Origin: Apostichopus parvimensis | Lineage: Eukaryota; Echinodermata; Holothuroidea; Aspidochirotida; Stichopodidae | Length of the DNA stretch: 32,357 nucleotides | Assembly (NCBI GenBank): GCA_000934455.1 | Contig: KN886731.1 | Coordinates: forward strand, 37,877-70,233 | Direction: 5' to 3' | In this document: positions 10,081-21,700 of the stretch, in pieces | How the letters are laid out: every line of letters starts with the position of its first letter | Position numbering within the stretch: position 1 is the stretch's first letter | The notes under the pieces: model-generated | Database searches by the model: none | Told to the model about the DNA's origin: nothing | Seen by the model: only the letters and a program-made list of their open reading frames with translations | Made by a program: the position numbers and the translations under genes

Positions 10081-10784
10081 GTAACATCTCTGAAAGTAAA
10101 ATAGTGATTTAGATGAAACATTCCTTGTGAAATTGCAAGTTAGCAATCTTTTGGAAACTGAAAACGTTCCAGAATTCCCTAACTACCTGTTTCTTCATAA
10201 TATGTTGTTCCGATATTTGTTATTTGAGCCATTTCTTGAATCACAGCCATACGCACAAAGTCTGTACACATTCCTGTGTATTATATCAAGGCCAAGCTTA
10301 GAGCGAGATCTGATCAATTCTGACCAATGTGCCGCACAGACGTCACTTCTCGACATAAGTCAGTGTTAGATTTAAATTTTCTGGCAGGACGGACCAACAT
10401 TATCACAGAAACTAAAATTTACCACAGGGCAAGGCTTAAGGCGATTGAAAGACAAAAATGATATGACCGGAAGGACTGGATCCCATTTTCACTAACAAAT
10501 TCTTTCAACGGTATATCATTTAAAAACAGACATGGGTTTTCATTATATCTCTCTGGTAGGCTTTTCCACATTGACCTGAAAAATGTTCATTGTCATCTGG
10601 CCAAATCTTATGATCTTGTAGCTTCTTGAGCGCCCACCTGTTACGTTGAGCGCCGTATTACGGGGAAGTGATTTACGATTCACACTACTGTACACAGTCG
10701 GAGATCTGACCTAGTGACTTCCAATTGTGCATATTATTACTTAACATGGCATGTATTACGACATGCAATGTAAGCATGAAATCC

Positions 10785-10925
10785 CCTGTCAGCATCAGGG
10801 GGGAAAGCCAACATTTCTCAGGCCAGGCATATTGGCTAGGCTATGTGGAAGGAAAAGATGTAGTAAGTGGATCAATGTTGAGAAAATATTTAAAGGAAAA
10901 AGTCACGTTGAGGGAGCAAAAATAA
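10785..10925 (+). CDS. Possible downstream exon of the 10.0-kb candidate gene
   Basis: After acceptor ATCCCCTGTCAG, one base completes the codon left by the 10080 donor. The frame then reads IRGESQHFSGQAYWLGYVEG and stays open to TAA at 10923-10925. The combined product would be about 68 residues. A GTAAGT inside the exon (10864-10869) could instead be a donor. No family is recognised, and the evidence is only splice signals and phase. Confidence 0.22.
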   Translation, partial: PVSIRGESQHFSGQAYWLGYVEGKDVVSGSMLRKYLKEKVTLREQK

Positions 10926-11372
10926 TGAATTTGTTTAAGGAAACTAACATACTCTTTTCAAGGGAGACTCTGACGGCATATTTTCTTATAATAAGCTGAA
11001 GAAAGTTGTGTCAGTAATGTATGAAGGAAAATAGGAAATGTGACGGGGTACCTTATTTGTGTAACTATTCAGTAATCGGAAGATAAATAGTGTTTGTGAA
11101 AAGGCTGGATTGTATGCATAGGGCTATATATGCAAACATTGGGTCATTTACATGCTTGATATTCAATGTGATCATGGGAGATCAATTGAGTTTCTGATGT
11201 TTGGGTGTATAGTATTAATTGTGGGATAGAGCCATCCGCACCAACAAAGATCTTGAAGGTATGTCTCATCAATCATGTTTTTATAAATATTATATCACTT
11301 GTATTACTAGTCATGATTGCAGTTTCTCATTGTCTTTTATGTACACATAATTTTACATTGACACATTGAATT

Positions 11373-11685
11373 TCAGGATAGCACTGCTACCTGAACCAAA
11401 TCACAGGAAAGAAAGTACCATTTTATGAAACTGTTACAACCGTACACAGAGAGACAACCTTTGTTGCTGGTGTCAGAAGGAGAACCGAGGAGGGTCCAAA
11501 ACTGGCACAGGACAATGCACTCTCGAGTGCAGCAGTACTGGGAAGGGTTTGATACAGGTGATCGAACGAATGCGAGACTCCCCAAGGCCTGTTCGGAACA
11601 GGGACACAGAACAATACTTAAGAAAGCCATAGTCAGCTGGACAGATCTGGCATTTTTCAGAAACTGACTCCTCGTCTGTCCTCAT
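11373..11685. other. ORF-rich patch, coding potential unresolved
   Basis: Most of the six frames are open for 60 codons or more here, in contrast to the stop-rich surroundings, and the patch is less AT-rich. The most protein-like reading is on the plus strand from about 11382 to 11552 (YLNQITGKKVPFYETVTTVH and onward), which has no ATG and ends in TGA. It could be an exon, a decayed gene or a transposon fragment. I cannot assign it. Confidence 0.3.
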
Positions 11686-12051
11686 GGGGAAAACATTATT
11701 AAGCGTTTCCTTGTTAATGTGTCAAGGTTTCTTCCTCCTATGCCTAAAACACAAAGAACGCTAGTAAGAAAAGGAAACTAACCTTTGTATTTCCACTCCA
11801 AGCATTTGCTTAATGATAAGTATTGTGTACAAGAATCCCTAACTATATTCTTGTACCATTATTCAAGAGACTGTAAACTATTTTCATACTCACTGATCTT
11901 AAAGAACTACTAAAACATCTATTCACAGCCTTCCCACCAAATTTTTCCTTTCTATGCCAAAATCAAATTACAGGACAAAACATCAATAATAGGCAGGCCT
12001 ACCCCAGCTGATATTGAAAAGAATTCAAGAAACAATGCTTTCCATACATAC

Positions 12052-12375
12052 CAGCCTTTATTCTTTCCATAGCCTAGATATGCCTTCCTCGGTTCCTCCC
12101 CCAGAAAACGATACTTTCATCCCTGAATCATTTACTACAGTTTCTTTTATTACAAAAAAAAACATTTCTTCCCACATTGCCTCTAAGTCTCTTGAAAATA
12201 TGTTACCTTCTTTCACTAAAGACTCCTGAATCATAAATTACATAAACATTTACTTCAGTTCCTTCACTACCTAAATTAACTCCTTACACTTAGCCTAGCC
12301 TAGCCAATATGCCTTCTCTCTTTCCGCTCCTGAGAAACGTAAGTTTTCTCCCCTGAAAAACGTTCAGGGAGAAAT
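12052..12375. repeat. Two weak direct copies of a CCTTC-rich segment
   Basis: TAGCCTAGATATGCCTTCCT at about 12071 recurs in diverged form at about 12300 (TAGCCTAGCCAATATGCCTT), followed by similar CCCCTGAA-containing sequence. A short hairpin (CCCTGAA / TTCAGGG) lies at about 12351-12370. The ORF at 12014-12229 falls in this low-complexity stretch and is not supported. Confidence 0.35.
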
Positions 12376-12415
12376 TTAAAACAGTAACAAGTTAGGAGAC
12401 TGATGAGAAGCCTAG

Positions 12416-12430
12416 CGCCAGCAGGGGGCA
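12416..12430 (+). promoter_or_regulatory. Strong CTCF-like motif
   Basis: CGCCAGCAGGGGGCA closely matches the CTCF core (CCASCAGGGGGC). It is the better of two such matches in the window. It is a motif match only. Confidence 0.4.
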
Positions 12431-13253
12431 TTACCTGCAGAATAACTATAGAATTCAGCGCACTGCTACTACAACTTAATTTATTATTTCTTATGTCATG
12501 GTACTGGAGAATATCATCACTGCACTATCACTGTATCATCAGTGTCACTAAACGTTAGTAACATGATAGTCTGCGCGAAATGTGTGCATTGGCGATACTA
12601 GTACTAGCCTACTAATAGTGTAAGTAGTACTAATTTAGTGAGTACGGGATTCCGGGCTTGGGCTACATCGCGTGCCATGTCATTACATTGTATTTTTGGC
12701 GGTTGAGCTTGGCCTTATACAATGGATTTCAAATTGCGATTTCCGGGTAGAATCGATCTTTATCTGCCAAAATAAAAATGAAAGACCGATTTACAGAAGA
12801 CAACTTTAAATGGGAATTCTTAGTTTATCGTGCAAAATGTGTACATCCTGGGAGGGAAAGTATAGGCTCCATAAATATGATTGCAGTTTCGCTATGCTTG
12901 CGAGTATGATACTAAAATCACACTAAACAAAGATTCCCTGATTAGTTTGTTACCTACTTGAATGAGATACCTCTTTTGTCAACTTCAGTAGGAATGACAT
13001 CTTGAGACGGTCAGTCACAGTTCACTAATAACCACACCTATTATTCCATTAGCTAAGTTGACGGCCATTGAAGTTAGCATATTTGTTAGAAGCGATAGCT
13101 TTCCATAAAGGTACCACACCACAATAGCGTATAGTGTATATCAGCTCGAAAATTTAACCATAGTCAGAAAAAAGAGCTAAAATGACCTAAAATAATAGTC
13201 CATCGGGGCAGGCTTCAAAAAGTGCTAAAAACGAGTTTCGTCGCACATCGTTT

Positions 13254-14215
13254 GTTACCAAGGTTTGTTGTTTGGAAGTTGTAGAGGGATGTCCTGGGGA
13301 CATTTTTCGCGATGTTGGCTGATTGGAGAGGTGTTATTATTCAAGTAAACAAGAAACAAATGACGTCACTCTTATATGGTGTGCGACAATTACAACAAAG
13401 CATTTCCCTGTCACAGCAACATAAAGATGGCATTTAAATGCTCTTGAACTTATTAGAACCCAAATGTTTTTGTTGACAGTTATTGAGGGATGTTCTGAGA
13501 TTATCGTAGGAGTTGTTGGATGCTTGGAGAGATGTTGTCTTACGTGTAAATAACAAATAACCTCACTACGAACTGTGAGCTAAATTGAAAATCAGCAACG
13601 ACTTTTCACGGCAACATGATAATAGTTTTAAAATGTTACTAAACCTATTTAGAACCAAGGTTTGTTGGTTGGATGTTGTAAAGAAATGTCCTAAGAATAC
13701 TTTAGGGGTAGGTAGTTGGATGCTAAAAGAGGTGATACTTCACGAGTAATATAAGCATATGTCACTGTTATAAGTTTGACGACATTTAAAAGCCCCTCGG
13801 GAAACGATTCGAACGACATAATTTAAATGTTCTAGCACTTATTTGAAAACACAATGTGTGTTGAAATTAATAGAGGGATATCAAAATAATATTTAGAGAG
13901 TTGTTGGATGCTAGGAGAGGTGTGATTTTACAAGTAAACAGTATACATATGACATCACTGTTATAGGTTGTACGAAAATGAAAAATGAGCAGTTTATTGT
14001 CACAGCAGATGATGACATAGTTTAATGTTCTTGCACTAACAGTATTTAGGACCAGGCAATGTTAGTCGACAGCTATATAGGAACGTCTGAAGAATATTTT
14101 GACAGTTGTTGGGTGTTAATAGAGGTGTTATGTAAAGCGTAAACAATAAACAAATAACGTCACTCTTTGTACTGTACGACAATTACAAGAAGATTTGTAA
14201 AGATTTGTAATAAGA
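13254..14215. repeat. Five-copy ~200-bp degenerate tandem array
   Basis: Unit starts are near 13254, 13455, 13651, 13844 and 14048, giving periods of 193-204 bp. Each unit has an ACCAAGGTTTGTTG-like block, a GAGGGATGTCCT-like block, a TTGTTGGATGCTAGGAGAGG-like block, an AAATGACGTCACT-like block and, in most units, a CACAGCAACAT-like block. Divergence between units is high, so the array is old. No ORF is preserved. Confidence 0.8.
13361..13369. promoter_or_regulatory. CRE-like site repeated across the tandem array
   Basis: TGACGTCAC occurs in unit 1. The equivalent positions read TAACCTCAC, ATGTCAC, TGACATCAC and TAACGTCAC in units 2-5. The site drifts in most units, which argues against strong selection. 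Confidence 0.3.
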
Positions 14216-15418
14216 CTAGGTGCTACTAAACCGAGTGCCATGCAGATGCTAAATAGATGTAAACTTATAAATGCCAACTCGCTTGGTTATGTATACAAAA
14301 TACATTGCCTAGGCTTATATACTTAGTGGCCTGAACATAAGCAGTCTACATTTGTTTGTGTGTGCCACTACTATCAGCAGTCATAGAGACATGCTCTGGG
14401 CTTAGTTAGGCCCTGTTTTGATAAATTAATCCAAGACACGAGGCTATACTATAGACCTAGGCTTTTATGCCAGTATTGAATATTGATAGGCCTAACGTTA
14501 GTCTGCCTATCGAACCTACACTGGTGTGATTTCATTTCTTTGTTTCATGACAAATACAACATGAAATAAATGGTATCTTAAAATAACAGATACCAGTATA
14601 TAGTAGTTGTCGATCTATCCTATATATGTAAATTACGTCTAGTTGTAGGCAAACTAGTACGGTATTGAAGAGACTTGTTCTAAATTTGCATTCTTGTCAC
14701 TTGAGGAAGTTATGTATACTCTCTTGTCACATTAATGCTCTAAGCTGAGTATTAGTAACAGGCCTAGAATTACCTTCATCGTTTTTGATTAACTCATGGA
14801 AGCACATTATGAGCCTATAGTCGATCTGGTGGTAAATCTTGGAAACAGGAACGATGGTATCACAAAAGTTCACCATCAAGTATCATAACCAAATTCCAGC
14901 GAAGTTGACCAGATTGATCTATTTTCTAGGGTGATTGATGGAATTTGCCACCCTCAATACTGCTCCATATCTCGGCACATTTGACGTCAGTTTGTCAACT
15001 GCTGTTTACTCTTACATTTACACTTCCCGAACCAGCCTACATCGATAATTGCAATAAGCATATGAAAGTACTAAATATGTGCAACGACTGTGAACGATAT
15101 CGAGCCATCCCGATGGACTATCTGGTCGGAATATGAATTAATAAACATGTTCAATCCGGCACTATACGTAACCGAACCTTTTTTTAGATGCATCTGACAA
15201 CATCAACGATAGTAACGTTAGCTATGATAATATTTGATTTTTATCACAACTTCTATAGATAAATAAATGACACAATGGTACAAAGTAGTTACATACTTTG
15301 CACTATCACAAGCGGTTACTGCATGGGATTATTTGTATCGTACGTGACGATTTTTAATTATAATCTTGATATGCCCAGCCCTAGAAAAAAGGAGATTTAT
15401 GAAAATACTGCAACTTAC
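14216..15418. other. Non-coding stretch, no feature supported
   Basis: This is AT-rich sequence. The plus-strand ORF at 14945-15136 has no supporting splice or start context. A CCTAACGTTAG-type motif near 14492 recurs near 27269. Nothing else was recognised. Confidence 0.5.
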
Positions 15419-15600
15419 CTTTAACTGATATAATTTGTCAGAACATTCTTTGATAAAAGTTATTAGACACTGAGTAAATGTGAATTTTCTTTCCAATGTT
15501 GTTGATCCACTGACGCGAGAATATCCAGGTATTTTAACATATAACGAGTATCTGAATGTGAAATACCAAAGTTTGTAACACTCCAACTGACTTTGAAGAA
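15419..15600 (-). CDS. Candidate internal or first exon, unidentified protein
   Basis: The exon ends at a consensus donor, TTAAAG|GTAAGT, in phase 0. Upstream of it the frame is open for at least 56 codons (ECYKLWYFTFRYSLYV through TFIKECSDKLYQLK) and on to a TAA at about 15635. The composition is protein-like, with a final amphipathic helix rich in K, E, C and L. The 5' boundary is unclear: weak acceptors end near 15590 (CTTCAAAG or AAGTCAG). It does not join the NLR gene in phase. No family is recognised. Confidence 0.38.
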
Positions 15601-15635
15601 TTTCAATGGGAACATAAAATTCATATTATCCGCTT

Positions 15636-17700
15636 TCAATCATGTCTTTAATATTGGACATTCACTACCACAATATCTTAACTACTCACATCGGATCATT
15701 AAGACATTTTGCTGTATTCCCGTCGTCGGTTTTGTATTTAATTACATCTAACAGTGCGTCAAAAACGTTTTACTAACATCTCCAGATGTACACAATTATA
15801 TTCTTAGGCAAAGCAAGGCGAAATCGTTCACAAATTATAGTTTACAAGTAGACTCACAGAACTTCGAGATATTTTCCAAATTTATAGAAACTAATGAAGT
15901 TTTTTGTGGTATATATATCTTGAGAATAACAAATGTGACCGAACGAAGTTACTAGATTATTCCAAGTAGTGACTTATCTCTCACCCTTACTGCCTTTCCG
16001 TTAAATACGTTTCCTTCTATTCCTGCAACGCTTTAAATTCTGAGCACTACGAAAAATACTAAGGTCGTGCATGGTAATGATTCGTTACTAATAGGATGCA
16101 AATTATTGTTGTTATGCAATGGCGTGTGAACATTTTTATCTTAAAAGGTGACCTTTTGTATTGCATAGTGTTATGACGCATATGGAGTCTACCATTTGTT
16201 GCTTAGGGCACGTTGATATTCTCGTCGAATGCTCCTAAGAATTACGACCACGGAATTGTTTTCTATGACTACATTTAAATATCATTAACTGCATTACGTG
16301 CGACCTCCAACAGTGATTCAGTCATTTTTTTGACAACGCAACAAACAGTTTAATACTTATATTACCAATACATCTTTACCTGACCATTTGCTAGTGGTGA
16401 GAACTGATTGAAACTATGCAAGAACTAGTCAATCGTAACGTTGATCTTTGTTAGGACTCGCAAGCCTTAGTAGAAAGAAATACCAAAGGCAGTTGTTGGT
16501 TCACCAGTGAACACACACTTCTTCAAATACTCCATTTGCTTCTCCCTTACAAGTAGTAAAATAATTAAGATATGTGAACTTCACAGCTGGATTTCTATAA
16601 CACACACCCATACGTTCTTTACTTTCCCTGTGGTCATGTTCCGGCAACTACGTATCACATAACATACTGTGGCATGTGTGTTGCATACGGGGATTCTTCG
16701 GGGATATCAACAGTGGTCGATGAGTATAACCTCCAACCTGCCAACAAGATAGAACTTCGGCGGAACTTAACTGTGAGAAGTTAAACCAGCAAAACCGAAG
16801 CAAAAAAAAAAGCCTATTTTGGGGGGGAATATCCATGAAATGCCCATCATACTTATTGTTAAGAGGTGTTTGATCCGAAGTATCCCTGCCATATATCCCA
16901 GGTATTTACCTAATACGTACATAAATTAAGTTATAGTACACTAGTGCGACACATTGACTATTAGATATAGCGCACATACAAAACACTATGAACATTGCAG
17001 GAATCCAAGACTGCGCGACCACACAGGCCTCCTCCCACACCTACAAGTGTCATTTTAAATTATATACCAGAAAGTTGGAATCGATTTGAAGTAACGATCT
17101 TACCCAATCTTTTTCTGTCTATTTCTGAGTAGATCGCTAAAGTGAAAGAGAAAAGTTTCTAGGAGTTGTAACACATACATCTAATCAAACCAAGGCAGTA
17201 TTTGGATACAAATGAAACTGGTCCTTGCAAGCACGACATTTTGATGATGTGAAAATCATGTAAACAAACTTCACGTGTGCAAACTTAACTGTTTTATCTA
17301 CGAACACCTAGTCAAACCTAACATATTATACAACGTGTAAGGGTGCCAAGACTGGCATAATGTTGGAAAGTTGCAACAAAGCAAAAGCTAGCAGACGAAC
17401 TACTGTTTGTAGCGTCAATGGTACGTGCGTTGTTTGTAGTGTTTAGCGAAGACAACATCAACGTTTAATGGCAGTATTAAGTCATCATAGTTTATGTTTT
17501 AACAACGTTTACCCAGCAGGTATATCTCCTACCATTTAGAGTAGATTCACGACTAACATGAATCACGTATTACGTCCATAGACCGATGAAGAACGGTAAA
17601 AGTGCTCTATTCAAAACTTCCAGCAGTTAAATAGGGTTCCTAGGGTAAGCGGAATCATAACCTATACAGTAATATATATCCCACAGTTAAGCAGTAATGT
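15636..17700. other. Long non-coding stretch
   Basis: No gene is supported. The minus-strand ORF at 16648-16836 crosses poly-A and poly-G tracts and is not protein-like. A 31-bp motif at 17630-17660 recurs at 20910-20940. Confidence 0.5.
17630..17660 (+). repeat. 31-bp motif, copy 1
   Basis: AATAGGGTTCCTAGGGTAAG and the following 11 bases match 20910-20940 at 27 of 31 positions by eye. It may be the end of a dispersed repeat. Confidence 0.5.
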
Positions 17701-17703
17701 ATA

Positions 17704-18100
17704 CAGCACGGACGTAGCAAGAAATTGGAAATATTAGGGGATGGGGGCAGAATTTTGAAAGGGGCACTTCTCAAAATGGGAACATTATTACACTTTGAAG
17801 CGATATGAGGTACAAAGACAATATTTGCTCAAAATGCCTCCCACTTTGTAGGAACTGAACAATAAGGAGAGCATTGTAGTACGTATATACGCTGACTTAG
17901 TAGGAACCAATTCGAGAAAAAAATATGTCCCCAAATTTTTGAATTTGTATTTCCAAATTTTGACTTTAAGTTCACAATTGTTCACCTTTTATCAAAATTA
18001 TGAATTCAAAAGGCACAAAAAAATGTCTAAATTTGACTTTGAAAGTCAACATTTTATGATTAAAAGTCAACATTTAAAGAAAAAAGTAAATATTTTGCAG
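17704..18100. repeat. Probable interspersed repeat fragment before the gap
   Basis: The segment begins with CACGGACGTAGCAAGAAATT followed by G-rich sequence, then AT-rich text with repeated AAAGTCAACATTT blocks (18045, 18065). The opening phrase resembles a common animal dispersed repeat; this is from memory and not verified. Confidence 0.35.
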
Positions 18101-18172
18101 CTTCCTTTAACCTGAAAAGAGTGCTTTAGTGATATTTCCTGCTCATACTTACTTAAATTTATTTTTTTCTGG

Positions 18173-18512
18173 NNNNNNNNNNNNNNNNNNNNNNNNNNNN
18201 NNNNNNNNNNNNNNNNNNNNNNNNNNNNNNNNNNNNNNNNNNNNNNNNNNNNNNNNNNNNNNNNNNNNNNNNNNNNNNNNNNNNNNNNNNNNNNNNNNNN
18301 NNNNNNNNNNNNNNNNNNNNNNNNNNNNNNNNNNNNNNNNNNNNNNNNNNNNNNNNNNNNNNNNNNNNNNNNNNNNNNNNNNNNNNNNNNNNNNNNNNNN
18401 NNNNNNNNNNNNNNNNNNNNNNNNNNNNNNNNNNNNNNNNNNNNNNNNNNNNNNNNNNNNNNNNNNNNNNNNNNNNNNNNNNNNNNNNNNNNNNNNNNNN
18501 NNNNNNNNNNNN
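18173..18512. other. Assembly gap (340 N)
   Basis: This is a run of N. The ORFs called across it are artefacts. Its right edge coincides with the first base of duplicated block A, so the true left boundary of that block is hidden. Confidence 0.99.
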
Positions 18513-20835
18513 AGTCATTTGAACTTCCTCTTTTAGTTCATACCATTCGTTTTTACTTTGAAGAACCGCACAAATTCATACAACCCAGCTAACCACAACC
18601 AATTCCTTCATAGTGCGTGCAGTCTGTCTTAGTCAATGATGTATGACAGCAACAATGGTATTTAGGTGTAATTTCTAAATTGGTTAGTTAAACAGAGCAG
18701 CACTGGTATTCGTCGCCCAAGGTAACGGAGCCAATCACATAGAAATTATGTTATAATTATTCATTCAGGTGTGACGATTTGGTAGATCGTACTTGTGTGT
18801 TATAAACAGCACACTATTACACGTATATATTGTAAATCGAAAGTAAACTTATAGAAAACCTTATAGTACACACATCACACGGTGTGTACTTCCATTACAT
18901 ATGTAAACCGATACAATTACATCAAAGAAAACGATATTTACTATTACGAGGAGTAACATATCACATAATAAGCTAGGTTACTTATTGAAGGCAAAGTTTC
19001 AAAGTTAGTTATTTGTACCTGTTGGAATATTTTATTTCATCTTTAATAGAGGAACGCTTTGAAATTTGGGTATATGCTTTATAGGAAACACTGCATTATT
19101 CGATGCTACCACCATGTTTGTTGTTAATTTATGAAAAGTGCCTGACAAGGCATATGCCTTCTGATGCTATATCGTTCATTACCCACATAGGTATCAGAAC
19201 TGTGAAAAGGATTATAGGCACATTATTAAAGCAATTGTTGATGACATCGTGTACAGAATACTGTAAATATATGGGTAGCACTTAAAAAGTATGAATTGTC
19301 TGTACAAAAGTGGTTAAAAACAGGAGAAAGACATTTCTTTACTGACTGTTTTTGTTGACTGAACACGATGATTAATCAGTTCCATTTGTTCTGCATTATA
19401 TATTGCGTAACCGTCTGACATTAAATGTCAGTGTAGGAATGTAAAGGTTACTATACTACTGGAGAGTGTTTATTCAATTAGCTCATCAATAATACATTTT
19501 CCATATGTATATTCTCATGCCTGTGGCTTCTTCATGTAATGATACATGGTATTTAAAGGGGGGGGGGGTTCATTAAGAAAGGGGAGGGTACAATATTTTG
19601 ATTCAAAGCATGGAACAGTTATAAGTGTTCACATGAGGTTGTAATCAATCCGCATTACTCATTGAGGGGATTATTCAGTAGTAGAAATTGTTCCACTGGT
19701 GAGTAAACACACAGTGGGCTGGGAAAATAGTTAATATATGCTTCACAACATGCATTGGTGGCAACCTAATTGTGTGTTTGTCGTTTGCATAACTGTGTAA
19801 TCTTCTGGAATCTCCAACAATCTTAACAATATGTTTATACTTGAGGTTGTAGCAACGGTGCAGTGTAACAAAACAAGACACAATATAAGTATAAACACAA
19901 TTCTTTAGCAAAACGATTTCGAGCGAATAGGTGTCCTTTGTCTTGGTTTATTTCATGATATCAGTGCTACGTGTGTCTATGAATTCAAATTGTTGACCAG
20001 GCATGACACGGTTCAGTGGCCAATCATAGTAGCGCGTTAACGGTTATGACTACGGATTTCTTGTTGCTGATTACACATATGTACACTCTGCCATTTTCAA
20101 ACGTTTCAACGGATAGTGTTACACCACACCGTTGTCCCGCGTATTCTGTTTGCTACCACTCTTCTGAAGATCAAACCATTGTGAAAACTAAATCACATCA
20201 AAAAGTCTAAGTTAAGAGTTCAAGTTCATACACTGAATACGTTCAAATCAGTTTCAAATACCTTTTATTTACCGAAGATCAATTGAAGGTGAACGATTTA
20301 CGAGACATTTGTTTTTGTTTTCTTCACGAGACGAGTGGTCTGTGACTGAAATGGCCACACGAATAGTAACATGGTATCTATAGTCACTAGTTAATGAAAA
20401 ACATTGTAACAATGATATTTAACAACAAAAGCGCGCTTATAGCAGTCTGATATTCTGGCTGTACAGTATAGATTTAACACACATAACACGCTCTACAACC
20501 TGCAAACCAATAACAACCCCGTCTTAACAGCCGAGAGGGTCACTACGATGTTTGTTACGTTTTGCCTAACTTACGTACCATAAAGTTTAAAATTTCACTG
20601 ATTGATTATATTGATATTAATTGGTCTACTCGTACACTATGTAAAAAGAATGTTGCCACATAAATTGAAGAAAAAATGTTTACTCCAAATTCTGCATGTT
20701 GTAATGTTTTGTAGGTTACCGTTAAAAAGAAGTAATCCGACGTTTATTGAAATAGTGAGCTGTACATCAGACTGGCAATGATGTTGAGTTAGTTTTGTAG
20801 CTTTAGTTAAAAATATAACAACAGTATTGTGATGC
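18513..20835 (+). repeat. Duplicated non-coding block, copy A
   Basis: The block aligns in direct orientation with 21231-24790 from AGTCATTTGAACTTCCTCTT through shared anchors such as ATCGCCCAAGGTAACGGAG-type text (18710 / 21430), CCCACATAGGTATCAGAACT (19180 / 23022), the poly-G tract (19558 / 23400) and AGATCAAACCATT (20167 / 24083). I estimate 80-85% identity by eye outside indels. No conserved ORF spans both copies. Confidence 0.85.
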
Positions 20836-20909
20836 TCTTCAAATTCGTTATTGTATTTACTACCATCTATATTGGGTTGAAGGTATAATGTAATTATGTT
20901 GAATAGCTC

Positions 20910-20940
20910 AATAGGGCTCCGAGAGTAAGCGGAATCCTAA
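20910..20940 (+). repeat. 31-bp motif, copy 2
   Basis: AATAGGGCTCCGAGAGTAAG and the following 11 bases form the second copy of the motif at 17630-17660. It lies just past the end of duplicated block A and is absent at the end of block B. Confidence 0.5.
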
Positions 20941-20966
20941 AATCTACATTTATATACACACCTATA

Positions 20967-21035
20967 GATGGATGGATGGTGGGTGGGTGGAATGATGGAA
21001 TATGTGATGGGATATATGACAGGATATATGATGGA
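20967..21035 (+). repeat. GATG-rich microsatellite
   Basis: GATGGATGGATGGTGGGTGG is followed by degenerate ATGGAATAT and GATATATGA units, between the two duplicated blocks. Confidence 0.7.
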
Positions 21036-21700
21036 AGCGATGCTATTATCTGTTTACAAACGTCTTAACCAATGTACATCTGTTCATCAATCCCGAACAT
21101 AGTTCTGTTATACTTATAAATAGCTGGAATTTTAGGTGCCGGGAAAATATAGGTTTTCAGAAATTTCACATTAAATTTGTCCTTCAAGACTGTTACTGAT
21201 TAAATTCAATTTTCACCTCTACCCTTCATAGTCATTTGAACTTCCTCTTTTAGTCCACACTATTAACTTCATTTTTGAGAACCACGAAAATGAATACAAC
21301 CCTGCTAACCGCGACTGATTCTTTCATATAGTGCAGTCTGTCTTAGCCAATGATGTGTGACGTTAGCGACCAACAGTGTATTTAGGTGTTATTTCTAAAT
21401 CGGTTAGTTAAACAAAGCAGCACTGGTATTCATCGCCCAAGGTAACGGAGACAATTGCATAGAAATTGTTACAATTATTCATTCAATCGTGGCGATTTGG
21501 TAGATTGTACATCGGCTGCAGTTGTTAATCTTGTGTGTTATAAACAGCAAATTAGTACACGTATACACTGCAAATCGAAAGATAAACATATAGTCCACAC
21601 ATCACACGCGGTGTGCGTCCATTATATATGTACACCCATACGTTTACATCATAGAAAACGATATTCACTATTACGGGTAGCTACATATCACATCCTAGGC

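Noticed and set aside
13254-14215. CRISPR array
   Set aside because: The units are about 200 bp, highly diverged and have no short exact repeats with unique spacers. The sequence is eukaryotic.
14945-15136. 63-codon plus-strand ORF
   Set aside because: Composition is plausible but there is no Kozak, acceptor or donor support, and no family is recognised.
18129-18536. ORFs of 119-135 codons
   Set aside because: They are almost entirely N from the assembly gap.
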